From Bordetella parapertussis (GTDB lineage: Bacteria; Pseudomonadota; Gammaproteobacteria; Burkholderiales; Burkholderiaceae_C), in NCBI GenBank assembly GCA_945901125.1, contig CAMDKD010000003.1:75457-139456 (forward strand): a stretch of 64,000 nucleotides of DNA, read 5' to 3'. The translations under genes were made by a program, and so were the position numbers. Positions 1-8,437 of this stretch are shown piece after piece (position 1 is the first letter of the stretch; each line of letters starts with the position of its first letter). The notes beneath the pieces are model-generated. The model was not told where the DNA came from, ran no database searches, and saw only the letters and a list, made by a program, of their open reading frames with translations.

Positions 1-147
1 CACTGCTTTTTGAAATTCCTTAAAAAAAGCTGTCCCAAACTGCAAATTCTGTGTAGAATTTTTTTCGTTAGCCCCGGAACTCCCTCTCCCGCCCTTAGCG
101 ACGGTGACTGGAGCCGGGGTTTCTTCTTGGGCGGTCTCAGCGGCCAT
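1..147 (-). CDS. Partial CDS, next gene of the type I R-M operon (N-terminal 49 residues)
   Basis: An ATG at 147 opens a frame with no stop up to the window edge, and it overlaps the end of hsdM by 11 bases (ATGGCCGCTGA), the usual sign of translational coupling. The visible N-terminus starts MAAETAQEETPAP, is rich in Ala, Pro, Glu and Gly, and looks disordered for about 35 residues before a more ordered stretch near FGTAFFKEFQKAV. Position after hsdM suggests the specificity subunit HsdS or an accessory protein, but no HsdS target-recognition motif is visible in this fragment. Function is inferred from position only. Confidence 0.55.
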   Translation of the reverse strand, partial: MAAETAQEETPAPVTVAKGGRGSSGANEKNSTQNLQFGTAFFKEFQKAV

Positions 148-1768
148 AACCCATCTCCCCCCAATTCCCTCTGATCGTTTCTTCCAGCGCTGCCGACTCG
201 GCAAACAGCGCTTCCAGCTCGGCCACCAGGCGGGGCATTTTTTCTTCAAAGGGTTCTCCCTCGTCTTCCACTGCCTCCGCGCCTACATAGCGCCCGGGTG
301 TCAGCACATGGCCGTGGGCGGCGATGTCGGCGGTGCTGGCGCTTTTGGAAAAGCCGGGCAGGTCTTGGTAGGGCGTGGCCGGTTTGGCAGCACGCCAAGC
401 GTGGTAGGTGCCAGTGATTTTGTGTAAATCGTCTTCGGTAAGTTCGCGGTGTACCCGGTCGGTCAGCGTGCCCATCTTGCGTGTGTCTATAAACAAGGTG
501 TGGCCGCGTCTGTCGCGCAGGCCGCGCTTGGCATCTGCCTGTTTGTTTTTGCTGATGAACCACAGGCACACAGGTATTTGCGTGCTGTAAAAAAGGTGCC
601 CCGGCAAGGCCACCATGCAGTCCACCAAATCAGCTTCGATGATGGCGCGGCGTATCTCGCCTTCACCCGATTGGTTGGACGACATGCTGCCATTGGCCAG
701 CACAAAACCCGCCATGCCTTGTGGTGCCAAGTGGTAGATGAAGTGCTGTACCCACGCAAAGTTGGCATTGCCTTTGGGCGGCACACCGTATTGCCAGCGC
801 ACATCGTCATCGCGGCGGTGCCAGTCGCTGTCGTTAAAAGGCGGGTTGGCCAGCACATAGTCGGCGCGCAAGTCTGGGTGCAGGTCGCGCTTGAAGCTGT
901 CTTCTTGCGCTTCGCCAAAGTCGGCCTCAATGCCGCGAATGGCCAGGTTCATGATGGCCAGTCTGCGCGTGGTGGCGTTGCTCTCTTGGCCGTAGATGCT
1001 GATGTCGCCCACTTTGCCGCCGTGGCTTTCGACAAATTTTTCAGACTGTACAAACATGCCGCCAGAGCCGCAGGCCGGGTCGTAGATGCGTCCTTTGTAG
1101 GGTGTCAGCATTTCCACCAAACAACGCACCACGCAACTGGGCGTGTAAAACTGGCCGCCGTTTTTGCCCTCGGCGCTGGCAAAGCGGGTGAGGAAGTATT
1201 CGTACACACGGCCTAGCAAGTCCACCGAGCGATGGGTTTGCTCGCCCTCGGTGGCGGCAGCCAGCTCGATGGTGGCGATCAGGTCTATCAACTCACCCAG
1301 ACGCTGTTTGTCCAGCGCGGGACGGGCATAGTCTTTGGGCAGCACGCCTTTGAGGCGCGGGTTGTCGCGCTCAATGGCGACCATGGCATCGTCTATCAGT
1401 TTGCCGATGGATGGCAGTTTGGCGCTGGCTTGCAAGTGGCTCCAGCGTGCCGCTTGCGGCACCCAAAACACGTTTTCAGCGCGGTATTCGTCAGCGTCCT
1501 CGGGGTTCGCCCCGGCATAGTCGCCAAGGCCTGCCAGCAGTTTGGCGCGGTGCACCTCAAAGCTGTCAGAGATGTATTTCAAAAAAATGAGGCCAAGCAC
1601 CACGTGCTTGTATTCAGCCGCGTCCATGTTGTTGCGCAGCTTGTCGGCGGTGAGCCACAGCTTGGCTTCAAAGCCGATATGTGCCGTGCTGGTGCTGGCT
1701 TTAGCTGAGGCTTTAGAGCGTGATTCGCTGGCAGAGGTGGGCATGGTCAGTGGCGACATAAACGCCAA
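137..1768 (-). CDS. hsdM: Type I restriction-modification system methyltransferase subunit HsdM
   Basis: This is the N6-adenine DNA methyltransferase subunit of a type I R-M complex, using S-adenosylmethionine and acting with HsdS and HsdR. The 543-residue protein has the N-terminal HsdM helical domain (residues about 30-160). The methylase core follows, with the AdoMet-binding motif DPACGSGGM and the catalytic motif NPPF (in LANPPFNDSDW). Length fits the family. The first 25 or so residues are Ser/Ala-rich, so the true start could be slightly internal. A downstream gene overlaps its stop; hsdR is not in the window. The locus is convergent in position with, but unrelated to, the photosynthesis operon. 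Confidence 0.93.
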   Translation of the reverse strand: MAFMSPLTMPTSASESRSKASAKASTSTAHIGFEAKLWLTADKLRNNMDAAEYKHVVLGLIFLKYISDSFEVHRAKLLAGLGDYAGANPEDADEYRAENVFWVPQAARWSHLQASAKLPSIGKLIDDAMVAIERDNPRLKGVLPKDYARPALDKQRLGELIDLIATIELAAATEGEQTHRSVDLLGRVYEYFLTRFASAEGKNGGQFYTPSCVVRCLVEMLTPYKGRIYDPACGSGGMFVQSEKFVESHGGKVGDISIYGQESNATTRRLAIMNLAIRGIEADFGEAQEDSFKRDLHPDLRADYVLANPPFNDSDWHRRDDDVRWQYGVPPKGNANFAWVQHFIYHLAPQGMAGFVLANGSMSSNQSGEGEIRRAIIEADLVDCMVALPGHLFYSTQIPVCLWFISKNKQADAKRGLRDRRGHTLFIDTRKMGTLTDRVHRELTEDDLHKITGTYHAWRAAKPATPYQDLPGFSKSASTADIAAHGHVLTPGRYVGAEAVEDEGEPFEEKMPRLVAELEALFAESAALEETIRGNWGEMGYGR

Positions 1769-1883
1769 GCAAAAAGACCATTGAAGTTAACAAAATATGC
1801 CTATTATTAATAGATCTTTTGAATCAATTAGCAGGCAATAAGTTTGCTTTTAGTTCGAACTGTTAATTGCTCACCAAAAAGTA

Positions 1884-1924
1884 ACCCCCCATGGTGCTCA
1901 GATCTGACGGAATGCGTGGGGGGT
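1884..1924 (-). terminator. Probable intrinsic terminator of the leftward photosynthesis operon
   Basis: An 8-bp perfect inverted repeat (ACCCCCCA/TGGGGGGT, loop 25 nt) lies 22 bases past the crtB stop. Read on the minus strand it is followed by TACTTTTTGG, a usable T-tract. The rest of the 1769-1945 gap is AT-rich and shows no gene. The long loop makes it a moderate call. Confidence 0.45.
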
Positions 1925-1945
1925 GTTGTTATAAAAGGATGATGT

Positions 1946-3007
1946 TTAACGCTGAAACCTGTTCATCGGTATGCCTGTGCTCTGCCTTCTTTGCATCTCC
2001 AAGCGCTCAAACATATTCAACATAGATTCAATGCGCGGCGGTTTAGGCAAAGTCATTTCCATCGCAGCCTCAGCGCTGAGTTGACATTGCTCCACCAGAT
2101 AGGCAATGCCTGCCAGCGGTTGCGGCTGCTGACGCTGCACGGTCACCCAACGTGACTGCAACCAGGCGCGTGCCAACAACCAAAGCTTGCGTTTGCCACT
2201 GACCACGCTGCGATTGTTGACCGGGTCCATGCCTATGCGGCGCAGTTGGTGGCCGATCTCTGCATAAATCAAATTCGCCGACATGATGGCCGAGCGGCAG
2301 TCGCGCGGTAAATGCGCAATACCCGCCACCGATTGTTTGTAGAGACTGTCTGCCTCTTGCAGCACGCGCTCGACCACGCGTTGCAGCGCCGGGGTACACG
2401 CAGGCGAAAGAAGCCAGGCGTCCGGGTCTATGCCTTCTTCGCGCATCCACTGCAAGGGCAAATACACGCGGCGAATGCGCGCGTCTTCGCCGACATCGCG
2501 TGCGATGTTGGTGAGTTGCATGGCCACGCCGAGTTCACATGCACGTGCCAGTGTGACCGCTTGTTGCGGACCCATGATCCAGCACATCATGGCGCCCACG
2601 CTGCCCGCGACCCGCGCCGCATAGCCGTGCAAATCTTCCATGGTCTCGTAACGTCGCTCGTGGCCGTCCCAGGCAAAACCGTCGAGCAGTGCATCCAGTA
2701 AATGTCTTGGCAGTGAGTGGCGTTGCACCACTACCGCCAGTGCACGGTCTTCGACGGTGTTTTCCGGTTGGCCGGCATAAATACGGTCCAGCCTGTGGTG
2801 CAGCACTTTCAAGCTGCGCTCTATGGAGTCGCCCAAATCCACCATGTCGTCTGCCACGCGACAAAACGCGTACAAGGCAATCGCTGCATCGCGTATGCGC
2901 TTGGGTAATAAGCGACTGGCGGCAAAAAAAGTTTTAGAGCCGCCGCGCATCATCTCGACGCAAGCGGCCAGGTCGCGGTCGGCCTGGTCAGTGAAAGGCA
3001 AGGGCAT
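1946..3007 (-). CDS. crtB: 15-cis-phytoene synthase CrtB
   Basis: Condenses two geranylgeranyl diphosphates to phytoene, the first committed step of carotenoid synthesis. The 353-residue protein shows the two aspartate-rich Mg-diphosphate motifs of the squalene/phytoene synthase family: DDMVD at residues 53-57 and DVGED near residue 178, the latter within NIARDVGEDARIRRVYLP. The start overlaps the end of crtI by 20 bases, so the pair is translationally linked and forms the last two genes of the leftward operon. A C-terminal extension of about 40 residues past the core is normal for proteobacterial CrtB. No crtE or crtC-type gene accompanies it here. Confidence 0.96.
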   Translation of the reverse strand: MPLPFTDQADRDLAACVEMMRGGSKTFFAASRLLPKRIRDAAIALYAFCRVADDMVDLGDSIERSLKVLHHRLDRIYAGQPENTVEDRALAVVVQRHSLPRHLLDALLDGFAWDGHERRYETMEDLHGYAARVAGSVGAMMCWIMGPQQAVTLARACELGVAMQLTNIARDVGEDARIRRVYLPLQWMREEGIDPDAWLLSPACTPALQRVVERVLQEADSLYKQSVAGIAHLPRDCRSAIMSANLIYAEIGHQLRRIGMDPVNNRSVVSGKRKLWLLARAWLQSRWVTVQRQQPQPLAGIAYLVEQCQLSAEAAMEMTLPKPPRIESMLNMFERLEMQRRQSTGIPMNRFQR

Positions 3008-4526
3008 GGGGCACCACCTGTTCGAGCATTTTGGCTGACATCAGCACACTGGGCACGCCTGCACCGGGTTGTGTGCCGGCACCCACTAAGAATAAATTTT
3101 GAATGTCTTCGCTGCGGTTGTGCGGACGGAACCACGCGCTTTGCGTCAGCACCGGCTCCAGGCCGAAGCCAGCGCCTTTGAAGGACCACAAGCGGTCTTG
3201 AAAATCTTGCGGTGTGGTGACTTTGGATGTGACTATGTGTTGCTTCAAACTGGGCAACACGCTGTCTTGCAGCACCGTGGCAATCGCTTCGCGGTATTGC
3301 TCGGTGATGGCCGGCCAGTCGGTGCCGCTGCTCAGGTTGGGCACCACCGACAAGGCATAAAACGCATCGCAACCCTCAGGCGCCAGCGACGGGTCGGTGG
3401 CAGTCGGACGGTACAAGTACAAGCTGAAATCTTTGGACAGTTTGTGGTTTTTGAAAATGTCTTGCAACAAGCCTTTGTAACGCGGGCCTAACACCATCAT
3501 GTGGTGCGGCACATCTTCGTACCGTTTGTCCGTGCCGAAATACCAAACGAACAGACCCGAGGAATAGTTACCTTTGTCAATCCGGCGGTCGCTCCAACTG
3601 GGGCGGTATTTTTCTTCTATCAGGTGTTTGTAAGTCCAGGCGGCATCTGCGTTGCTGACGACAATTTCTGAGGCTATGAATTCACCGTTTTGCAGTTCCA
3701 CACCGACCGCCTTGCCGTGCTCTACACGTATGCGGGTGACGGGGGCGTTGTAATGGATAGGCACCATGCGGTTTTGCAGCAGCTTGACCAGCGCGCTGAC
3801 AATGGCACCGGTGCCGCCCATGGCCGAATGCACGCCCCAGCGTTGTTCCAGTATGTGTATCAGCGAATACACGCAAGTGACTGAAAACGGATTGCCACCG
3901 ATCAGCAGCGGGTGAAAACTCATGACGATGCGCAGCTTGGGATGCTTCAGATACGAAGACACCATGCTGTAAATAGAGCGCCAGGCTTTCATGCGTGCCA
4001 GATTAGGCAGGGCTTTGGCAACGTCGGTCAAGGTCTCAAAAGGAATGGATCCGAGTTCGACAAAGCCTAGTTGGTAACACTGCGCCGAGGCTTGCATCAG
4101 GTCTTTGAAGCCTTGCACATCTACCGGACTGATGGCCTCAATTTGCGCCAGCATGGATGATTCGTCATTGCTGTAATCAAAGTGTGTGCCGTCATCAAAA
4201 CGGATGCGATAAAACGGCGCCATGGCTCGCAAGTCCACATGGTCTTGCATGCGCTCGCCGCACAGCGTGAACAACTCTTCGAGCAAATGCGGCAGCGTGA
4301 TGATGGTAGGCCCGGCGTCGAAAGTGAAGCCGTCTTGCTTGTGCACATAAGCGCGACCGCCGGGTGCGTCCAGTTTTTCCAATACTTGTACTTGATAGCC
4401 TTGTACGCTGAGTCGAATGGCAGCGGCAAGACCGCCGAAGCCGCTGCCTATGACCAAGGCGCGCGGAGAATGTCTGGCCGGTACGTCTCCGGCGGATCTG
4501 TCATCAAGTGCTCGGAATGCATTCAT
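2988..4526 (-). CDS. crtI: Phytoene desaturase CrtI
   Basis: FAD-dependent desaturase introducing three or four double bonds into phytoene to give neurosporene or lycopene; the number of steps cannot be read from sequence. The 512-residue protein has an N-terminal Rossmann FAD site (VIGSGFGGLAAAIRLS, residues about 26-41, followed by an acidic beta-strand end VLEK). It also has the C-terminal CrtI signature region GAGTQPGAGVPSVLMSAK. Overlaps puhE by 4 bases (ATGA) and crtB by 20. Presence within the bch/puh operon rather than a separate crt operon ties carotenoid supply to photosystem assembly. Confidence 0.96.
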   Translation of the reverse strand: MNAFRALDDRSAGDVPARHSPRALVIGSGFGGLAAAIRLSVQGYQVQVLEKLDAPGGRAYVHKQDGFTFDAGPTIITLPHLLEELFTLCGERMQDHVDLRAMAPFYRIRFDDGTHFDYSNDESSMLAQIEAISPVDVQGFKDLMQASAQCYQLGFVELGSIPFETLTDVAKALPNLARMKAWRSIYSMVSSYLKHPKLRIVMSFHPLLIGGNPFSVTCVYSLIHILEQRWGVHSAMGGTGAIVSALVKLLQNRMVPIHYNAPVTRIRVEHGKAVGVELQNGEFIASEIVVSNADAAWTYKHLIEEKYRPSWSDRRIDKGNYSSGLFVWYFGTDKRYEDVPHHMMVLGPRYKGLLQDIFKNHKLSKDFSLYLYRPTATDPSLAPEGCDAFYALSVVPNLSSGTDWPAITEQYREAIATVLQDSVLPSLKQHIVTSKVTTPQDFQDRLWSFKGAGFGLEPVLTQSAWFRPHNRSEDIQNLFLVGAGTQPGAGVPSVLMSAKMLEQVVPHALAFH

Positions 4527-5374
4527 GCGGCATCTACCTGGTTAGTTGCAGTCACGGGTACACCAACACCAACTGAAGTGTCCGCCAGTGGCGCGCGGTT
4601 TGAGCCGTAGGGGCTGCGTTTCATAGCCCATCCCCACAAGCGTTGCAAAGGCAGGGCAATCACCATCAATACATGTTCAATGATGGCCAGGCCCAGCAGC
4701 GAAGACAGCAGTACCCAGCCGGTGCTGATGGTGACTGCGCCTGTTTTGAGTTCCCACACCATCCATGTCCATACAACCACAGACAAAGCAATAGTGAAAA
4801 AGAAAAACGGGCTGATGCGGCCGCTTTTGAAATAGCTGCCTATGTAGCGCAGATGTGCCGGCAAATACTGTTCGCCGACTTGAGGTACACCGAAAAACAA
4901 ATTCAGCTTGGCGCTCAATCGCATGCACCAAAGCAAAGCGTAGGTGCACAAAGCCACGTGGTTGGACTGGCCTTGTTGCAAAGCCAATAGCACACCGAAA
5001 TTGAACAGCAGCGCCACCTCGTGGTAGAGCAGCGCCATGACGGATTGTCCGAAGCGCCGGTTCAAGCTCAGACCGGGGTCTAGCGCAATACGCCTGGGCC
5101 CCGCCAGCCAACCGGTGAGAAAAGCCATTTCATGCCAGCTCCACATGGCGATCACACTGACAAAGCCGATATAGGCATTGAGTACAGAATGCGAACGCAT
5201 GCTGATGGACGCTGTCCACAGGCTCAAGCCCAGCAAAAAACTGAGAAAGAACATGCTCCATCTGAACGTGTATGTGGGCAAACGCACCAACCACAAAATG
5301 GCGCCGGTGCCCAGCCACCAGCAGAACACTGCAAACAAGCAGGCTCCTGTCGTGGTGGATAAAAATTCAATCAT
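4523..5374 (-). CDS. puhE: Photosynthetic complex assembly protein PuhE (DUF3623)
   Basis: A 283-residue polytopic membrane protein with about six to seven hydrophobic segments, matching the PuhE/DUF3623 family found only in purple phototrophs next to acsF and puhABC. The conserved-looking central motif WSWHEMAFLTGWLAGPRR supports the call. Family members affect assembly of the reaction-centre/LH1 complex; the mechanism is not established. It lies 9 bases after acsF and overlaps crtI by ATGA. The last 30 residues are soluble and variable. Confidence 0.85.
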   Translation of the reverse strand: MIEFLSTTTGACLFAVFCWWLGTGAILWLVRLPTYTFRWSMFFLSFLLGLSLWTASISMRSHSVLNAYIGFVSVIAMWSWHEMAFLTGWLAGPRRIALDPGLSLNRRFGQSVMALLYHEVALLFNFGVLLALQQGQSNHVALCTYALLWCMRLSAKLNLFFGVPQVGEQYLPAHLRYIGSYFKSGRISPFFFFTIALSVVVWTWMVWELKTGAVTISTGWVLLSSLLGLAIIEHVLMVIALPLQRLWGWAMKRSPYGSNRAPLADTSVGVGVPVTATNQVDAA

Positions 5375-5383
5375 TCAGACACC

Positions 5384-6496
5384 CTACCAAGTGGGTTGCA
5401 TACGGATGTTGGCGGGCAATTCGTTTTTCTTGACCGGCAGCATGTACAAACGGCCAAACGTGTATGCCGCTTGAACGGCAGTCACCGCACGACCGATCAA
5501 GCCGGTCACGCCGCCGCGTTCTTTGGCTTTGGCATTGGCAATAGACAACTCCACCAGACGCGTCATGCAGGCACGGAAGGTCGGGTGATCGATATCGACT
5601 TCGATAGGGAAGACCTGACGCGCAATGTCAGAAGTGATGCGAAACACTTCGTAGTCATACTCGGTGGATTCAAAGCCCATGGCTTCGTGCAACAGCGGGC
5701 GTGTATGGTCGCGCACATACATGGTGGCATACACCGCCAGAATGAAAAAGCGTATCCACCATAGGTTCACACCGCGCAGCAACTCGGGCTGCGAACGCAT
5801 GATGAGGGCGAAAGATTCGCCGTGGCGGAACTCGTCATTGCACCAGCGTTCAAACCAACGGAAGATGGGATGAAAACGCTTGTCCGGGTTTTTTTCAAGT
5901 TGGCGGTAAATGGTGATGTAGCGCGCGTAGCCGATTTTTTCTGACAAGTAAGTCGCGTAAAAAATGAACTTAGGCTTGAAGAAGGTGTAGGACTTGGTTC
6001 GCTTGAGCTGGCCCAGATCTATGCCTAAGTCAAAGTCGCGCAAGGACTGGTTGATGAAACCTGCGTGGCGCGATTCGTCGCGCGCCATGTAAGTCATCAA
6101 TTGTTTGATGTCCGGGTTTTTGACGTTCTTGCGTACTTCGTTGTACAAAATGCAGCCTGAAAATTCAGAGGTGAGCGAGCTGATCAAAAAGTCTAGAAAC
6201 TCCTGGCGCATTTCAGGCGACAGCTGCGGCATGAGTACGCGAACTTCTTCGGCAAAGGCTTCGTCGCGCTGGAAGTGATCGTGGTTGTTGTCGCCTTCGT
6301 ATTCCTTCAACATGGTGTCCCAATCCGCGCGCACGGATTCGATATTTAACCTGTCCATGGCGTCGAAATCGGTGGTGTAAAAGCGCGGACTGAGCACGGT
6401 GTTGCGAACGGCTTTGGCGTTGGCATCCGCAGCGTTTTCCACCGTGCCTATCAATAACTCCACGTGATCAAAATCTAATACGGCGGCGTTGGTCAT
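5384..6496 (-). CDS. acsF: Mg-protoporphyrin IX monomethyl ester oxidative cyclase AcsF
   Basis: O2-dependent diiron cyclase forming the isocyclic E ring to give divinyl protochlorophyllide. The 370-residue protein carries two carboxylate-histidine diiron motifs, ESRH (in RDESRHAGFINQ) and EFRH (in NDEFRHGESFA), as in the ferritin-like AcsF/CRD1 family. No bchE (the anaerobic radical-SAM cyclase) is in the window, so the local route needs oxygen, fitting an aerobic phototroph. Sits 3 bases after puhC and 9 before puhE. Confidence 0.95.
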   Translation of the reverse strand: MTNAAVLDFDHVELLIGTVENAADANAKAVRNTVLSPRFYTTDFDAMDRLNIESVRADWDTMLKEYEGDNNHDHFQRDEAFAEEVRVLMPQLSPEMRQEFLDFLISSLTSEFSGCILYNEVRKNVKNPDIKQLMTYMARDESRHAGFINQSLRDFDLGIDLGQLKRTKSYTFFKPKFIFYATYLSEKIGYARYITIYRQLEKNPDKRFHPIFRWFERWCNDEFRHGESFALIMRSQPELLRGVNLWWIRFFILAVYATMYVRDHTRPLLHEAMGFESTEYDYEVFRITSDIARQVFPIEVDIDHPTFRACMTRLVELSIANAKAKERGGVTGLIGRAVTAVQAAYTFGRLYMLPVKKNELPANIRMQPTW

Positions 6497-6499
6497 GGC

Positions 6500-6976
6500 T
6501 TACTCCTGGGAAGCTTTCTGAGTGGAAGAGGTGAGAGTCTGCAATTGTGCAAACGAAGACATATTGGTCGGGCCGAATGACTCCAAATCAATGCGCACAT
6601 CGGTGGCAGGGTCTAGCAATGTCAATCTGCCATCGGTATGGCCGATGAGCTCGAATGCCGGGCCCGATCCGATGCCGCGACGCATGCGTTCGCGAGTCAA
6701 GGTGCGTAACGTGCCTCTGACAAAACCTTGTTCGCCTTGAAAACGCGTCACTTCCAATTGACTGCTGGGATCTACCACGGCGACATCCCCGTTAGGCCGG
6801 TCTTCAAAACGCAGACTGCGTTTCCAACTGACTGGCGCATCGTCTTGCTGCGCGACCATGCCTTGGTTACGCAGCACACCGACCACCAACAACACACTGC
6901 ATAAAAAGCCGACGAATATCCAGCCGGTCAGGCCGTGCTGGCCCGGCAGGTTGTTGTTAGAGATAGATTGGTTCAT
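6500..6976 (-). CDS. puhC: Photosynthetic complex assembly protein PuhC
   Basis: A 158-residue protein with one N-terminal membrane helix (about residues 18-38, ILVGFLCSVLLVV-type) and a periplasmic beta-rich domain, as in PuhC, which is needed for normal reaction-centre/LH1 levels in Rhodobacter. The call rests on topology plus its place between puhB and acsF, the fixed order in phototrophic Betaproteobacteria. Overlaps puhB by 4 bases. Confidence 0.85.
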   Translation of the reverse strand: MNQSISNNNLPGQHGLTGWIFVGFLCSVLLVVGVLRNQGMVAQQDDAPVSWKRSLRFEDRPNGDVAVVDPSSQLEVTRFQGEQGFVRGTLRTLTRERMRRGIGSGPAFELIGHTDGRLTLLDPATDVRIDLESFGPTNMSSFAQLQTLTSSTQKASQE

Positions 6977-7647
6977 GTGGACAATGCCTCCGTGTGGCGC
7001 TTGTTCATGCCCATGGTCGGTTGTTCATCGATGATGTCGCCGAGCATGACCGGTACTGCCGGGTTGACTTCACGCCATGCCTGAACCAGACGCTCTCCGA
7101 CACGCACTGCATCCGGAATGAAGCGCATACATGGCTCGGGGTTTTTCAAAGCCCAGGGCTTGGCATGCGGCCAGATATTGAGCCAGGCAATATGGTCGTC
7201 CCCGGCCAATTTGAGCGCGATGTCACCAAACCCGTCTTTCATGGGTTTGACGCTGGCACCAGCCACCATGCGCAAGGGAAGATTGAAGGTGAGTGTCAGC
7301 ACGATGCCGATGCGCATGACCACGCGCTTGCTGGTCAGTGTGTACAAGGCGGTGCGTGCAGTCAGCCAGGCCAGCCAGGTCAACAAACCCAAAGCAGTCA
7401 AGCTCAAGGCCACACTGGTGGCCAAGGGCACCAGCAGTTTTGGCTGAGGCTCGCCTAAGAGATAAGCGGCTTGCAAAATAATCATGACCGCAAAATAAAT
7501 AGCCAATGTGCGCACACGAAAAACATGCAGCGCCAGTTGTTTCCAGTCAGGTGAACCTTGCCATAGCAGGCGCTCACCAGCCGGTAAAGCTTCGGGAAGT
7601 CCGGGCGCTGCCTCGAACTCGTGTTCGTGGTGCGGATTGACGTTCAA
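6973..7647 (-). CDS. puhB: Photosynthetic complex assembly protein PuhB (PH domain)
   Basis: A 224-residue protein with a cytoplasmic N-terminus (HEHEFEAAPGLPEALPAGE), two to three hydrophobic helices (about residues 45-110) and a C-terminal pleckstrin-like domain beginning at SKRVVMRIGI. This is the PuhB architecture; PuhB assists reaction-centre assembly. It starts within the last codons of puhA (4-base overlap) and overlaps puhC by 4 bases. Confidence 0.9.
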   Translation of the reverse strand: MNVNPHHEHEFEAAPGLPEALPAGERLLWQGSPDWKQLALHVFRVRTLAIYFAVMIILQAAYLLGEPQPKLLVPLATSVALSLTALGLLTWLAWLTARTALYTLTSKRVVMRIGIVLTLTFNLPLRMVAGASVKPMKDGFGDIALKLAGDDHIAWLNIWPHAKPWALKNPEPCMRFIPDAVRVGERLVQAWREVNPAVPVMLGDIIDEQPTMGMNKRHTEALST

Positions 7648-8411
7648 AACAGTGGCTCCTGACGTTCAGGCATGGCGTACAAAGTGCCTGCACCGTAATA
7701 GGCGGTGATTTTTTCTTCTTCCAACAGCGTGATCTGACTGTCGCTTTTGGTTTTAGGCACATTGGCGAATTGCGAGGCAAGGATGGAAGACACATGCACG
7801 CCACGGCGGTTGATGCGCGAGAAGGTCATGGGCAATAACACGGTGCCGCCAGAATGCAAAGACACTTCGAGGTAGCGGAACATCATTTCGCAACGGTCTA
7901 CCCACAGGTCTTTGACGTGACCAGCCTCGAAGCGATCCAAGCCGTAGACCGGCAGGCCACGCGGGTCGATATCTGGCGACATGACGCCATGGTCAGCAGC
8001 AATACGCAGTGGAACGATTTTGATGTCACCGCCGTGGTAGAGATCGGGTTCATCGGCGCGTGCAGCCCAGGCACCAGGGCCGATACCTGCCAGCAACGGG
8101 TCACCCACAGGCTCCAGAGGAGCGCCAAGCCAGCCATGCGCGGGTTGGGCGGTGTAGCTGCCGTCTACGCGGTTGACATCGGGGGCCAAAATTTCACGAC
8201 CATCCGCCATCTTGTATACCTTGGGCTCCGGCACCGGCCAGCCGATTTGCACCGGTCCGCCTTGCAGGTGGCCGTTGTCCATCGGGTAACCTTCGCGGTG
8301 GCCTTCGCGTACAAGGTAATAAATCAGGCCAGCAAAGAAAATCCAAAACATATAGAGGACGATTTGGGCGACGTCCACATATTGGGTGATAGCACCAGTT
8401 TCCATGCTCAT
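7644..8411 (-). CDS. puhA: Photosynthetic reaction centre H subunit PuhA
   Basis: The H subunit caps the cytoplasmic face of the L/M core and shapes proton delivery to quinone QB. The 255-residue protein has a single N-terminal membrane helix (about residues 12-35, AQIVLYMFWIFFAGLIYYLV). A GYPMD motif and a large cytoplasmic PRC-barrel domain follow, with DRCEMMFRYLEV near residues 170-181. Length is close to the usual 250-260. The L, M and cytochrome subunits (puf genes) are outside the window. First gene of the puhABC group, 26 bases after lhaA. Confidence 0.96.
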   Translation of the reverse strand: MSMETGAITQYVDVAQIVLYMFWIFFAGLIYYLVREGHREGYPMDNGHLQGGPVQIGWPVPEPKVYKMADGREILAPDVNRVDGSYTAQPAHGWLGAPLEPVGDPLLAGIGPGAWAARADEPDLYHGGDIKIVPLRIAADHGVMSPDIDPRGLPVYGLDRFEAGHVKDLWVDRCEMMFRYLEVSLHSGGTVLLPMTFSRINRRGVHVSSILASQFANVPKTKSDSQITLLEEEKITAYYGAGTLYAMPERQEPLF

Positions 8412-8437
8412 TCTCCTTTAAATAGCGCAAAAAATAT

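Noticed and set aside
449..1216. Long plus-strand open frame inside hsdM
   Set aside because: It is antiparallel to a protein with clear methylase motifs and has no family features; same for the many long frames opposite bch, ure and urt genes.
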